From Paragonimus skrjabini miyazakii (Eukaryota; Platyhelminthes; Trematoda; Plagiorchiida; Troglotrematidae), in the NCBI GenBank assembly GCA_014338405.1, contig JTDE01000461.1:60480-124479 (forward strand): a DNA stretch of 64,000 bases, in the 5' to 3' direction. Below, piece after piece: positions 35,987 to 47,693 of the stretch. Under the pieces are notes generated by a model. It was not told the DNA's origin. It did no database searches and worked only from the letters and a program-made list of their open reading frames with translations. How positions within the stretch are numbered: the first letter of the stretch is position 1; every line of letters starts with the position of its first letter. The position numbers and the translations under genes are program-made.

Positions 35987-38337
35987 CTGAGTTAAAAAGA
36001 GTTTACACGGCACTTCATTATAACGTAGCCAATGTGAGTATCGTTTGTTGGATTTGACCACTTGCTGGGACAACGTGTGTGTCGTGTGCATACGAACGTC
36101 GGTTCTGTCAGTGGTCTTTTATGTGAACACTTGGTTTCAGGGGGACAGCTGTCAGTAGGTCAATTTGCTCCAATTCTCCCACCACCCACCTGGCTAGCCA
36201 ACCGGCCAGCCAGTTAGACATCACCAACACCAAACCTCAATGGGCCTTACCCTGGTACCACACTGAAACGATGACTGACGCTAGAACCTGGGAGAATTGA
36301 GTGAACACACATCGACACAAAACGCATGCAAACAAACCCACACATTAACAATCCAGATAGACATGCAGGAATTTTCTTTCATTCTGAGACATAGGGGTGG
36401 AAGTGACTAAACTCTGACGCTGTCATGCATAGCAGCCCCGGTGTTGGTCTTGAAGTAGTCTGACAAGCATGCGGCCAATCTCTGTTTCGTTGCATTTACC
36501 ACCACCACCACCGACTGTTACTCAGCCGGACTGGGAACTGGGAACCGACGAGTGTTAGACAGACACACTCCACTTGGGTAGACAGCAGCTCAATCGCTGT
36601 GGCTTGAAAATTGTCTGTGAAATCGTACAGTGCAAACTTGGGCGATCAACCATGGGTTCTATACTTCGTATTTACCTTGGCACCGCGTGTGTTACAGTTG
36701 TTTACGTGCAAGTATGTTGAGTCAAGTGGTGTACCGAAATAAACTTTAGCGAATTAATCCACGAAAATAGCACAAATGTTAGATGTGTTTGAAAATTAAC
36801 TTCTTTTAGATGGGAAGTGTTTGAACTCCGGTGGTTGCCTTCGGTCAGATAATCCGGTTGTTTTGGTCTCTAGACGGTTAGCCCCGAGTTTAGATAAAGT
36901 GATCATATATACTAGCTAGGCGTCTCCCGTTTACTGGAAACTGCTTATCGCTTTATCATTAAAGCTACTATGTTATGTGCCCTTTATATCTGTGAGCAGT
37001 AAAGCAAACTGTTGACAGTACAATAAACTCGTTTTTTCCAGTCTACGGAAGAAAGTAAATAGAGTAAGACTGATGATTCCGAGTAATTTACACATAATAA
37101 TGTACTGCGATTGCTGTATAGATGGGTGGCCCAGCAATAAGGCACTGACAGGCAGAGATGATCCGCCGCCTATCAATCTGTACTCTGTCTCAATGGATCA
37201 ATCACATTAGCTAGTTGCGCGCCTTAATAAGTGGATGCCAATCTCATCTTTATTATATATAAATATTATATATGCTGTACAGAATACTTCCTCTGTGTAG
37301 TGGACTTTAATCGTGTGTACAAACGCCACTGGCCTTCTGTTGAAATTTATATATTAAATTTAACTGGATCGTTTTAGTCGTTTTTGAAGGAGTCATGTCA
37401 CATTAAGCAATAGTTTTTGGTCATAAGTAACCCGAATGGTTGAATTGTCCTTGACGGATGGTGTCGAAAATTGTCAACATTGAGTAGTAAATTATCCGGC
37501 TGTCTTCAGAACTTCCATAGAGTGAAACGACCTCCCGTCTAAACGCGACACTACTGGGTGTGTATTAAAATCAGGGTGGTTTCATTATCACACAAATCTT
37601 TTATTTATAAAATATACTAACCAAACTAAATACGAATGAACTTCGAACAAGATGGCTGATATTGCTTTAAACCATTATTACACATATTAAGTCATTATTC
37701 ATGCACTTATTCAATGCCAACAAGTTGATCTCGATGATAGTGCCTGAAAAACTTGACATATAACGTTTGTTAAACTTCACGTTCAATGCAACCTGTAAAC
37801 AACGGACTGCTTTGGATAAGAACTGAAGAGCATGACAGAAATATCTTCTAGGAAAACAGTAAACACCAATTTTGTGGGTCTCTGGTGCTATATCATGAAA
37901 GTTATCTTGTGGTTCTGTCAGATAAGATAATACAAGATAAAATCAAATGTCCGCATATGTTATCAAGCTTAGTAACAAGGCTCCACTGAAAAATTATATT
38001 AGAGTTTTCAACAGCTTATTTGGTATGCGGCATTTATAACAAAGTCCTTCAGCACGGTTTTGACGTGAGAAAATTCTGTTAAAAACAGTCAGCAAGCTGT
38101 TGTGCATTTGAGAGAGTTATGATACTGTGAACAGCAACATTTTAATTATACCATGCATTTATTGTTTGCCAGTGTTGTCTTGTTTATCTTCATATAGGGG
38201 AGCATTTTAGCGTTAAATATTTTCCCAGGTTGTGGGACACAACTTTAAGGTGAGTGAAAATGAAGAAACCAACTTTGTTAGCTGAATGGAGGCTGCTCAT
38301 TTGATACCTGAGTGAGAAATTCTGATTGGTTGTAAAG
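35987..38337. other. Upstream flank of the protocadherin gene
   Basis: The first 700 bases are less AT-rich and contain a short CCA run (36497-36513), as a promoter-proximal region might. No TATA box or other element can be assigned with confidence. Beyond 36.9 kb the sequence is AT-rich with short TATA-rich palindromic pieces near 37.25 kb and no supported exon. Confidence 0.4.
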
Positions 38338-38349
38338 TATAACCTCTTT
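38338..38349. repeat. Left 12-bp direct repeat flanking the Penelope-like remnant
   Basis: TATAACCTCTTT here recurs exactly at 39267-39278 on the other side of the inverted repeats. It has the position and length expected of a target-site duplication. Confidence 0.5.
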
Positions 38350-38351
38350 TA

Positions 38352-38501
38352 AAACAGTTTGGGTTTGGGCGAACAGAACTGTTTTTGATAAATTCTCATC
38401 TTTGGCCGGTACAATTATATATCGAAAAAGTAATAGTAAGGGAAGTTATTGATCAAAATAGTACGAGGAAAAAGCTATTGGGTAAAATACAAACAACGAG
38501 T
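38352..38501 (+). repeat. Left arm of the inverted repeat
   Basis: Reverse complement of 39086-39235 with few differences. The outermost 70 bases (from AAACAGTTTGGGTTTGGGCG) are almost identical; similarity falls towards the inner edge near 38500. The arm is an inverted copy of the sequence downstream of the endonuclease frame. Confidence 0.8.
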
Positions 38502-39034
38502 TGATAACGCGCCAACTGACTGACGCGATCCGTAGTACCTATTATGCTGCAAGTCCCATCGTATCGTTCCACTGAAAACGGACGGTGACACTTAATCTGA
38601 AAGATAATATGCCTAACAGTGCTGCCTCATTTTTGATCTATTCATTTGCTTGTTCCTGTGGTTCAGCATATATTGGTCCCACCACTAGGCGTTTATCGGA
38701 AAGAATTTGTGAACACTGTCCGGCGTGGCATCGCTCCGGAATAACAAAGAACATTAACTCATCCATCCTGGCCCACCTGGTTGACTGTGACCGCCACACA
38801 GACACGGATAAGACGTTTCGCATCGTCTACTGTGCCCCGACCGCCGCTGCACGAATGATCAAGTGGCGCATCTTGTATATAGCCGAGGCGGTCAAAATTC
38901 GATTACATCAGCCGGATTTGTGTGTTCAAAAACAGTTCGTTCACACCCTGGGATTACCTTGGCCAAACACCGACAGTCAACCGACGCGACAACTTGATCT
39001 CGTCTCCCTACCCTCCCAAATTCACCCCAATTAA
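38502..39034 (+). pseudogene. Penelope-type GIY-YIG endonuclease, 5'-truncated
   Basis: The frame enters from the left arm without a start codon. Before the nuclease, TYYAASPIVSF and LKDNMP match the linker between reverse transcriptase and nuclease in this family; an in-frame TGA at 38573-38575 breaks it. The nuclease then shows SFACSCGSAYIGPTTRR (Cys-x-Cys-Gly and the YIG half of GIY-YIG), RICEH, the HLVDCDRH Cys/His motif, and the catalytic Glu in IAEAVKIRL followed by PDLCVQK. The nuclease motifs look intact, but without a polymerase or start the copy cannot move itself. The stop at 39032-39034 lies about 50 bases before the right arm. Confidence 0.8.
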
Positions 39035-39085
39035 CATTGACTTCCTAAAGAAAACCTCCCTCCCTTGTGACTATAACCACAACGA

Positions 39086-39235
39086 TGTCGTGCTTGTATT
39101 TTACTCAATCGTTTTATCCTCGTACTACTTTGATCAAAAACTTCTCTTACTACTAATTGATTTGATATATAATTGTACCGGCCAAAAATGAGCATTTATC
39201 GAAAACAGTTCTGTTCGCCCAAACCCAAATTGTTT
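39086..39235 (+). repeat. Right arm of the inverted repeat
   Basis: Pairs with the left arm at 38352-38501 and lies directly downstream of the endonuclease frame. It holds a small AACAG/CTGTT hairpin. The differences between arms are mostly single bases, so the two arms are of moderate age. Confidence 0.8.
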
Positions 39236-39266
39236 CCTATGATTTCTACGGGGATTTTCAATTATT

Positions 39267-39278
39267 TATAACCTCTTT
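39267..39278. repeat. Right 12-bp direct repeat
   Basis: Exact copy of 38338-38349. It lies 31 bases beyond the right inverted arm, so the unit is not perfectly symmetrical. Confidence 0.5.
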
Positions 39279-39329
39279 ATCTCTTCCGTATGTGAACTCA
39301 ACTTTGTGCTCATGATGGGCGTCTGGCAA

Positions 39330-39705
39330 CTAAGCACCAACATCAGACGTGGATGCGTTTTTCGATGGCAATGTATAAGATATGCACAAATTGCCCGCTT
39401 GCCTCGAATATGACTTCCGCACACTTTTGACACATTTCATAAATTGAGCACATACAGCCTGTTTCGCCAACAAGCCAGGATGACTATTATGAAAGTCATA
39501 AGAAGATATTGTGAAATACTCAATCCGAGTCAAGCTTTAAGAATCGATAAACGATAGCCTTACGCCCTATCGAATTGGCTAAGTCGAGGCAACTGGACAG
39601 ACATTCAATCAAATGTACGTCCAAGAGTCGTCCAGTGAGTATTGCTAATGAGGAGAAGATTATAGAAATCGTACTAACACAAATGGCAGCCGTTTGAGTT
39701 GACAC
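39330..39705 (-). other. Two overlapping minus-strand coding-like frames
   Basis: A frame at 39520-39705 contains a hydrophobic span (ICVSTISIIFSSLAIL) and ends in FLKLDSD; a second, in another frame (39330-39533), continues with Cys- and Lys-rich sequence. Both have protein-like codon use. A GTAAG donor (GGCAA|GTAAGATT, near 39720) and a TGTGTTAG acceptor would give a 44-base intron that keeps the first frame open from further upstream. The join to the second frame does not work in phase. They may be exons of a compact gene or decayed coding sequence. Confidence 0.25.
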
Positions 39706-40290
39706 GGTTAATCTTACTTGCCTCTTTGCAAACCGCTACCCATGTAATCGAAAGATGAGTAGTGCCACTAGATGATGAACCTTTCAATGTCATTTTTACT
39801 TTTGAGTTCCACGTAGGTCTTCTTGTTATTTTTAAGGAAATTCTGCAGAAAGTAACTTACAACCGAATCTTCTAGCCCAATGTTAACTTTTCGTCATGAA
39901 CATAAGCATTAAAAACAGCTGATGACAAGTTCAGACATGTAACCCACCATCATGTAATAATCAGTTTTAATAGGGTAATTCTTCTGAAAATCCCTCTACC
40001 TCAACTCAAGTAATAAACATCGTGACCTTTGAAGAATAGTATCGCATTTTATGCTGTATACGTATCTCTATCAATGAACATTCCGATTTAGCAGATTCTC
40101 ACCTTTGTCAATTGTCTCCTTGGCAGACTTGAGCACTGAGTCAAGATATAACTACAAATCTATCTCTCCAGTATGAGTATTGGCAAGTGGAAATACTTCA
40201 AGAAAAAATATATATTTCGCGTTTAACAATGAGAGGAGATCCAATATTCATGAGCAAACTGTTTTATGACGCATCCACTTTCCAATTTTG

Positions 40291-40851
40291 TCAACCAAGA
40301 CACTTCATAATGTCTGTTATTCTGACCTTATCTAGCATAACCGCTACGCTTAAGTGAGTCGCCCAGTTGTCTGAATGATCGCTACGCAGCACACGCAAAC
40401 TAGAAACAGGCAACTGGGACGCTATCCTGACGAATAAAGTTTGTCCGTAAGTATGCTTGTTCGAATATGGGCGTTCATCTGAAATGTAATTTTCAACTTG
40501 ACTGATTTTTGTTATGCCTGCGGTTTCCATCTTACCGCCTGGTGGAATTTCCGAATTGGCTCGGTGGCAAAGTTGCCACTTAAAACCAAAGTTTGACCGT
40601 GTAAATCACATGGTCGTAATGAATAACAAGTGAGGACTTATAAAAAAAAGTCTAATTTGACTTAAGCAAAACTCAGTTAAGTTTAAATTGCCCATATTTG
40701 ACGCATTTGTGCCCTCAGTTAAACCGGCCATATCAACGTTGTTCAGAACCAGCCGTCTTTCATCAGGTTTGCTCAATACCTCAGAATGACCAACAGTGCT
40801 TTGTAGAAGGGGTCGATCGTTACTTCGGGACAGTAATTTACAAGCTATCAA
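40291..40851 (-). pseudogene. Unknown coding-like frame interrupted by one TGA
   Basis: A single minus-strand frame runs for 187 codons with one internal stop (TGA, 40606-40608). The first half contains LLQSTVGHSEVLSKPDERRL, the second an ATG-led stretch with QLPVSSLRVLRSDHSDNW. Composition and codon use are protein-like on both sides of the TGA. A GTAAG donor (GGCG|GTAAGATGG) and a TTTCAG acceptor could remove 57 bases (40479-40535) in frame, so spliced and unspliced readings are both open. I do not recognise the protein. It could be a decaying gene or real exons separated by an intron that hides the TGA. Confidence 0.35.
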
Positions 40852-41920
40852 CTCTTAATCTGCAGTACATTTTCGTACGTTTTGAAACAACCCCAGAGTT
40901 TTACTAACTGAACATCGTTCATATTTAATCATGCCCAGGGCATTCAAATGAGATTTCCGGTTACTGTACATTGTAAGAAATTACTATATTAGAATGTTTC
41001 GCGTTTGAAATTTATCTCTAGGACCAAAAACATCATTCCAGACCTCGTAATTGTCAGGTCAGCGTGTTAACTAGGGCACCTACAAACTCACAATTTGATA
41101 TATTCAAGCGCTCAAAGCAAACATCATGCGAATTTTGTTCAGCTTGTCCGATTATCTCGACAAGCGGGTAATAAGAATTATTGTTCATTGCATTCGTTAA
41201 AATCAAAATCCCGGCTGCGCTGGGTCGAAGCTATTGATTTTAATGAGCCATTGTATGAAAATAATTGCTATCGGCATTCATTACCTAGGTAACATAGTGA
41301 ACCTCGTGCAGTGAATGTTAAAATAAGCGTTAGTCAAGGCAGAGTAAGCATTTTCTTATTCTGATGCCACTATAAAATTAATCTTCACATCAGTAGGTCG
41401 TAAGCAAATTACATTTTAAAATAATTTCGGAAGAAACCTTGGAGATAAAAGGTCGTTAGGGGGCTATCGACAGCATTGTTGAAAACCAGAAGGATTAAAC
41501 AAAGATAGTAATAGAGATCTACAGTCATGAAGTGTAATTCGTGAGTACTTTGTTTTTTGGGTAATAAGTTACAATAAACTCAATTGAACATAGGTTTGGG
41601 TGATTTCAGACAACGGGTGTATTGTTGATTCGAATTAATTTTGTGCTAACAGGTGACAGTCAAATTTTTATGGGATTGTAAACCGGCTGGAATGAAACAT
41701 TTTTTGACTACATATCTCATTCTATGCAGTGTTATCTTTTTAACTTCAGGTATTTTTTCACCTATGTACACCATCCTGAAAGATATATACATTTCTCGAG
41801 GCTGTCCGATAACTTAATCTGAATGGTGCAGCATTGGTCTCACGGTTAAATTTATACTTCGTATTTGACAGTCTGACATAGTGAATGTGAATGTGGAATA
41901 ATTTCTACTTAAACAACCAG
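40852..41920. other. Stretch without a supported gene
   Basis: AT-rich sequence with short open frames only; nothing further can be supported. Confidence 0.4.
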
Positions 41921-41977
41921 GAGAGAATTACGACTGTACGATAATAGTCCATCAATGTCTCGCCCACATTTCTGCTG
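41921..41977 (+). CDS. Candidate small exon, Cys-containing
   Basis: Fifty-seven bases between a branch-like CTACTTAA with an AACCAG acceptor and a GCTG|GTGAGT donor. One frame is open and reads GAGAAT onwards as ENYDCTIIVHQCLAHISA. Very short, so support is the pair of splice signals only. Confidence 0.25.
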
Positions 41978-42669
41978 GTGAGTACAAACTGACCATTTTC
42001 TGTAGATTTTCTTTCTACTGCCTCACACAATACCAAGTAGTACGTTAATTTTATTTTATAATCACCGCAAAGTTATTGACGAACTGTTGTACTCACTTTC
42101 AGAAATTGACCGATATCCGTCGACGAGTAAGACAATACGGATTTATATTTTGTGCAGTATCAGCCGCTTTACACCTTGAGTGCAATTAGGAATTATAACA
42201 GCACACACAATTCAAATACATCTATATGAAGCTGTCACAAATGTACAGTTTCTATTAAACATTTTGTCAAGTTGAAAGTGAGTTTCACTCAAAAATTGTT
42301 CAGCTCACGTAATACATTTTCACTACGATGAAAGAGCTTTCATTTTGTTAGTTTGCTACTTAACTACTTAAACTGGCGCACTGCAGCCAATTTTAAACGA
42401 ATATTCCTGACTATTATGACAAACTCGTCACGTCATCAGCAAGCCATCTTTATCTAGCAGTAGCATTGACAATGTCAAGTTTTACATTTGGCTGACCCTG
42501 AAAACTGTGTCCAATAATGTTTAGTTAATTCGTTCTGGAATATATTGTTCACTTTAAATGCTATCGAATATTTGTTGTCCGTTTGTTCGCATAGTAAACT
42601 TTATTAACAGGTTCCAAAACACATTCCCTTCATCTGGACGATGGGACAGTTTTTAACCTTATATTAATC

Positions 42670-42818
42670 TCATTTCTGGTACTTTCCTTGAGGTGCTCTA
42701 TTGTCAGTGGAGTTGCAGGCGTACGTCTTGTGCGTGCCGGGATCACCTTCATTAGTGTTGCTCACATTCTTACTCATGGGAAGGTTGATGTACATGACAT
42801 TCAATCCACTGATCTTCA
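42670..42818 (-). CDS. Candidate terminal exon, unknown protein
   Basis: On the minus strand a TTAACTACAG acceptor opens 49 codons that end in TGA. The peptide has possible N-glycosylation sites (NVS, NST) and one Cys (KTYACNSTDNR). The segment is more GC-rich than its surroundings. A 121-codon open frame overlaps on the plus strand (42701-43066), so the strand is uncertain. Confidence 0.25.
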
Positions 42819-45800
42819 CTGTAGTTAAATGTCTTCTGTTCGGTCTACTGCAGTGCATTTTACTAAAAAACTGTCTAAATTTAACAAAGATTAAAAATAA
42901 CACGCAGTCAGCTGTGGCCACGAATACAGCGGTAGATGCTGTGAAGCAAACTGAAAGACTTCCCTCTGTCTGTGTAGTTACGTGTCAATTTGAGTTGTAC
43001 AAACTTTACCTAAAACATTCGGTGATTGGTTTTTATTTCACTGCAACCTCAATCCTCTGTCACTGAAACTGGTTCTTCTTCAGTGTAGTTTTTAAAAACA
43101 AGTTTTCAACAAACAACAATTTTTGATTTGCTTCCTTTATTAACGAGACGCAATCCATGAGAAATATACATGTGTCAGCTCTTTAGTTGAATGGCTTTAA
43201 ATTGAATTGTATCGCTCATAATGTGTGTTTCTTAAGGGCCTATATATCTAATCATAACTCACGTTTAAGCTAATTTTAGCGTCTGGGTGTCCATTAGTGC
43301 ACAAAAGAAGTATCAGTATGATATGGTACCAGCATGACTCGATATATTTCACTGAAGTGAATTAAATTTTCATACAGATGTTCATCAATGATCGCCAGTA
43401 CACTAAGTATATAGCAACGTTGTATCTCAATTTGAGTTTGAGTTTGTCAGTTAGTAGTAGTGACTATTCCGATTTTCCCCCTTTATACTGTCTGTGTATA
43501 TAGGTGTCTAACATCTTTGGATGTGACGCAGTAATTTAGCTAACCTTCTACCGAACGCCTTTGAAATAAACAATACTTGACACATGCTGATATACGTTTC
43601 AAGCTACATATGTGTAAGTTATAGGCTGGTGCCGACAGTGATAATATTAACAGTGTTTACTTCAAATACAATAAACCTGAATGAACTTTCTTTTCCAAGT
43701 TCACCTTCCATCACTGTACTATCTTTCTGCAATGAAAACAGTACTGCGATAATAAAATAAACGATCGCCAGCCGTGAAGAATGATTGTGGAAGGCAGGTC
43801 TAATAAACTTTTAATAAACCGTCTGACTGAAAGGTAAAAGTGAGATGAAGCTGTGATTTTATATTTTGTTTGCGGTTAAAACGAGGTTCAAGAAAGATGG
43901 ATTTTTGAACGACGATATAACAATACTGCTGAGAAAGTGAGGGAATCTGAAGTTGGACTCTGTGGTGCTACTCGTATATGGTGGTCAGTGAGTTATTTTT
44001 GATGGCTCGAATTGATTACTATTATCTTGACAGTCAATGCAGTATATTTACTTGACTGTCGAATGCAATGTTTTATAGGCGGCGTACACGTTTGACTGTA
44101 TTCAGTAAAAACCTTACAAACTACCGTTTACCAAATGCTTTTGATTTCAAGGTACTTCGAATAGTAGTTACTGTTGGCTTACTCAAAATATTTACCAATC
44201 GTCGAACCCGATTTCTTTCAAAATTCTGTATTTATTATATTGGGCAATACATTGCTGAAGGTGTACGGTCTTGTTACTTAATTTTATATCGTAATTACCG
44301 ATCTTTTAACTTTGTCCGAAATTACTATGTGCATTTATTCAAGGGTCAGCCTGCGAGTTCTTCTGTTAACGATGTACTTATCTCACTATTACTGCACAAC
44401 CAACCTTGTTCTTTAGGTTGCAGATTTTTAAATACCGATCATGATGTCTGAGAAGACTAGGCCAGACAAATTTCTAGGAATACCAGTTTTTGCGTAGTAC
44501 AAACTGGCCAAATCAAACATTCCATTCTACCCTAATCGTGTGATCACCTTTATTATTTTCAAGTGAATTGATCGACTAAACTTGTCTATACCTTAAACCA
44601 CGTGATGTCTGCCGGTACCATCTACACTGCCCACATTCCAGACCGGGTACACAACGCATGTTTTCTTGAGTTTCTTTGTTGATAATGCTGCTGCGGTTGT
44701 ACTTGCAAAATGTTTCATTATCAAGAACTTTGTTTATATAAAAACAATCTTTGTGCAGGTGTTCATATAATGAACTTCCGTTTTCACATAGGTTTTACTT
44801 ATTCGGCGTTAAACTAGGCGGACTAGTATTGCACAACCAATTCAGAACACCAGGCGGACTAACCGTCGATAGATATCTGGTACACAGCTAATGCTTCCAA
44901 ACTTTCATTGTTACCTCCGAATTTTGCCGCTGTATGCTTTGTACCAAGATGCTTGGATTTTAGTAGACTTAATAAGGTGGAGCTGGGTTTTATCTTCAAA
45001 CCCATTTAGCCTGATTTTAATGTTACAATAGTTTGTCCACTAGTCTGTCCACTTATCCATCGTGTTCTACTCTAACCAGTCTATTTATCACAGGTGAATT
45101 ATAACCTGATGCAAATTAAAACATGTGTGTTTATTTGTATTCTCTTACTCACTTCGTTCCAATAAGGTTTTGGATATTGAATAACTTACGATGTGTTACA
45201 AAATTTTTAGTTTATTCGGTCTAAAGTTTTGCAACTCTAGATATTTTTCTGATCTCAAACCCCGGCAAAATATGTATTTTGCTTAAATAGTTCACGATCT
45301 GCAAGGCTCCTAATTGATTTACTAATATATTTTTAAATATATAGTAATTACTATTTTCATCACGTTGACCGACTGAATCAATTTTGTTATTCTGTTCTTT
45401 TTTTCCCAAGCTAGGAAAGTGTTTGATCGTTTACGCTACAACGTTGTTATGAATATACACGGTATCACACAAAATGGAAATAATTTTAGGTATAGACAAC
45501 AATCAGTTTAAGCATGTCAGGTAACTTTTAATGTATATTTCTACTGCATTTGTGATTCATGACAGAATCACTCATTAAAACAGACACCGGAAGTTAAAAA
45601 TGGATTGCAAATTCCGTCGTATAGACTTGTTTTTCTACAGTTTATTTGCAGTTCACTTGACGTGGAAGGTTACTGGTCAGCATTTCTGAAGATAGACTGA
45701 TTGTGAACGGCATTCTTCAAAGAATGAGGGGTACTGTTAACCGGTAGAATTACAGTGTAAACATACTATAACCGACTGATAATATTAAGTGGGTCGATAA

Positions 45801-47047
45801 AACGAGCCATATTAAGTTTTTTATGTGTCGGAAGAAAAATCAGTTTTGGTCGGGTGGACTGCCAAAAAGGTATTTGTTCCTGGAGAAAAATGTAGAGCAG
45901 ATGAAAGTATAAAAAAGTATGGGCACAGCAGAAACTTTGATGTAACCGAGATCACAATGTGAAAAGACCTTTTTTCAAATGTTTTGGATTAAACAGTTTT
46001 GTGACGCAAGTAGTTCAAAAAATACGTTCTGCACCGTTTTCGTTTAAGCCAGACGTTCACGGTCAGATAGATAATTTAACCTACCCGTTTAAAACTAACT
46101 AGAATGTCTGTCTGAAAGAAAAAGCTGTAGGCAAATATAAGTGAAGGGCATTTAGCACGCTGTACCAATTAGAAAACATCTACAGTTACTACTGACCAAA
46201 AACTCCTCTCTACACCAACGAAAAACTAGAATTTTGATGCGTTGCAAGTGACAATCTTCGAGCATTGAAAATCCAGTTTAACTCTACGCATACTTGGCCT
46301 CTTCACGTCCTACTTCAAGTTTGAACCTAAAAATATTTGCTTCCTCGACAACCTGTATTATACAATTTGTAATCTAAAAAATACGACTCCAGCGATCCAA
46401 ATTTTATTTTTGGTTCAATTTGCTTGTGAAATATTTCGCGATCCTTCTACACAACAGTAAAGCAACGTTGAAGGTAGGATTTTACTGTGGGAAAAATTAT
46501 AATGTAATAGCGTTGCTTGGGATCTATTGAAATGTTTCCGACCACATATAAACGATTCAAACTCAGATATAGCTGGTGAATTTATCGTGAGAACTATGTA
46601 TTTCTCTGATGAAAATTTCCGACGGATTGCTCGTGGCAGCACTGCCTTACGTTTTGCCTCTGATTTCGCAAATCAGACATTTGTATAGAAAGCACTGGCT
46701 ACTTTTAATAGTACTCTCAACTTAAATTTCAAAAGCTATTACCTAGAGAATACTTTAAATTTCGAAGTGCGGTATAAGGACATGCAGAAACATGTTACAG
46801 TGATAAGTGTAGTTTGATGTTTTCGTTGAAGTGATGAACCCGACAGATTTGGGGCTGTTAATAACAAAAACCACAACAAAGCCACATACCTCCGCAGTTC
46901 AGTCAACTTTTGGAGTAGGAATGGTTGATAACGCGTGAGAACAAAGGTTGCACAGAGTAAAACGAGATTCAATTTATTTATAAAAGGTAACATATCAAGG
47001 TAGCGTTTTGCAATTTATAGAACTAAAATACGTGTTCTTCTTTTCAG
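42819..47047. other. Stretch without a supported gene
   Basis: Mostly AT-rich. The plus-strand frame at 44068-44451 (127 codons) is Arg/Phe/Tyr-rich with AT-driven codon use and no splice support. Two minus-strand frames between 46.4 and 47.0 kb are hydrophobic and likewise unsupported. Nothing repetitive stands out. Confidence 0.4.
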
Positions 47048-47114
47048 CGACTTTTAACAACAATTTTAAACAACAATTATCAATTCGTCCAACATACTCT
47101 GGTCTTCTGTTGAA
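47048..47114 (+). CDS. Candidate penultimate exon of a small Cys-rich protein
   Basis: A near-ideal acceptor (TTCTTCTTTTCAG) and donor (TGAA|GTAAGT) bound 67 bases. Of three frames, one is open to the donor with codon phases 1 in and 2 out; it reads TFNNNFKQQLSIRPTYSGLLL. The next exon at 47335 begins in exactly the phase this one requires. Upstream exons were not found. Confidence 0.5.
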
Positions 47115-47334
47115 GTAAGTACCACTGAAATTTTCAAACTGGATACCGTCAACCTGCGAATCTTAGCATTATCTTAATGAAAGCTATAAGCAAGTGCGTG
47201 TTCTGTTTTTGTATGGCGTGATTGTTGAACATTTGCAAGTCATTCATCCAATTTTTAAAACAATAACTGTTCACAGGATTATGTTTTCGGTAAACAAAGA
47301 CATGAAAATAAACGATGGGCATGTCTACTTACAG

Positions 47335-47431
47335 TCTGGCCCCTGAGCGGAAGTGCGATTGGTCCGATGATGGGCAGAAGCCCTTCAGTGACCACTTAGA
47401 CTGTCCTCCAACTGGAGCAGGTTACTGTTAG
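47335..47431 (+). CDS. Candidate last exon of a small Cys-rich protein
   Basis: Follows a TCTACTTACAG acceptor. One leading base completes the codon left open by the exon ending at 47114 (a 220-base intron), after which 31 codons run to TAG at 47429-47431. The peptide LAPERKCDWSDDGQKPFSDH, continuing to a DCPPTGAGYC end, has three Cys and is highly non-random. This segment is clearly more GC-rich than its flanks. The protein is probably secreted or extracellular, but no family is recognised and no signal peptide exon was located. The minus strand also has a GTAAGT over the acceptor, which I judge coincidental. Confidence 0.5.
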
Positions 47432-47693
47432 TAGACGCGCGGAGGACGCAGCCTCACCTGAGGCAAATTGGGCCTAGTCTACTTTGAGTGATATTAAAAT
47501 GTACCTCAAGACAACAATATTGAGTTTCGCTCATTCACTGAAGGGTTCAACGAGAGGGGAAAATTGGAAAATGCATGATTGCAAAAAAATGCTTAGAGGC
47601 AATCAAGCTACACCTACACTGAAATAATGTTTTTGCGTTTTTGTGTGAGAATGGAGTTAACTGATCTAGCAAATCAGCTGCAATCAGCAACCA

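Larger units (their letters stand above)
38350..39266 (+). mobile_element. Short Penelope-like element with inverted terminal repeats
   Basis: A 0.92-kb unit: a left inverted arm, the end of a Penelope-type polyprotein with GIY-YIG endonuclease, and a right inverted arm. Penelope-like elements are retroelements that often carry their terminal repeats in inverted or direct order and are frequently 5'-truncated, which this copy illustrates. The reverse transcriptase core is missing; only the linker to the endonuclease and the endonuclease remain. The 12-bp flanking direct repeat suggests that the unit inserted in its present, already truncated form. Confidence 0.75.

Noticed and set aside
36497..36513. 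CCA-repeat near the protocadherin promoter region
   Set aside because: Only about five units; an ordinary short simple repeat.
39915..39940. Another CTGATGA string near the Penelope-like unit, where hammerheads are known in this element class
   Set aside because: It lies outside the unit and lacks the GAAA partner and stems.
44068..44451. 127-codon plus-strand frame, basic and Tyr/Phe-rich
   Set aside because: Codon use follows AT bias, with no start, splice or motif support.
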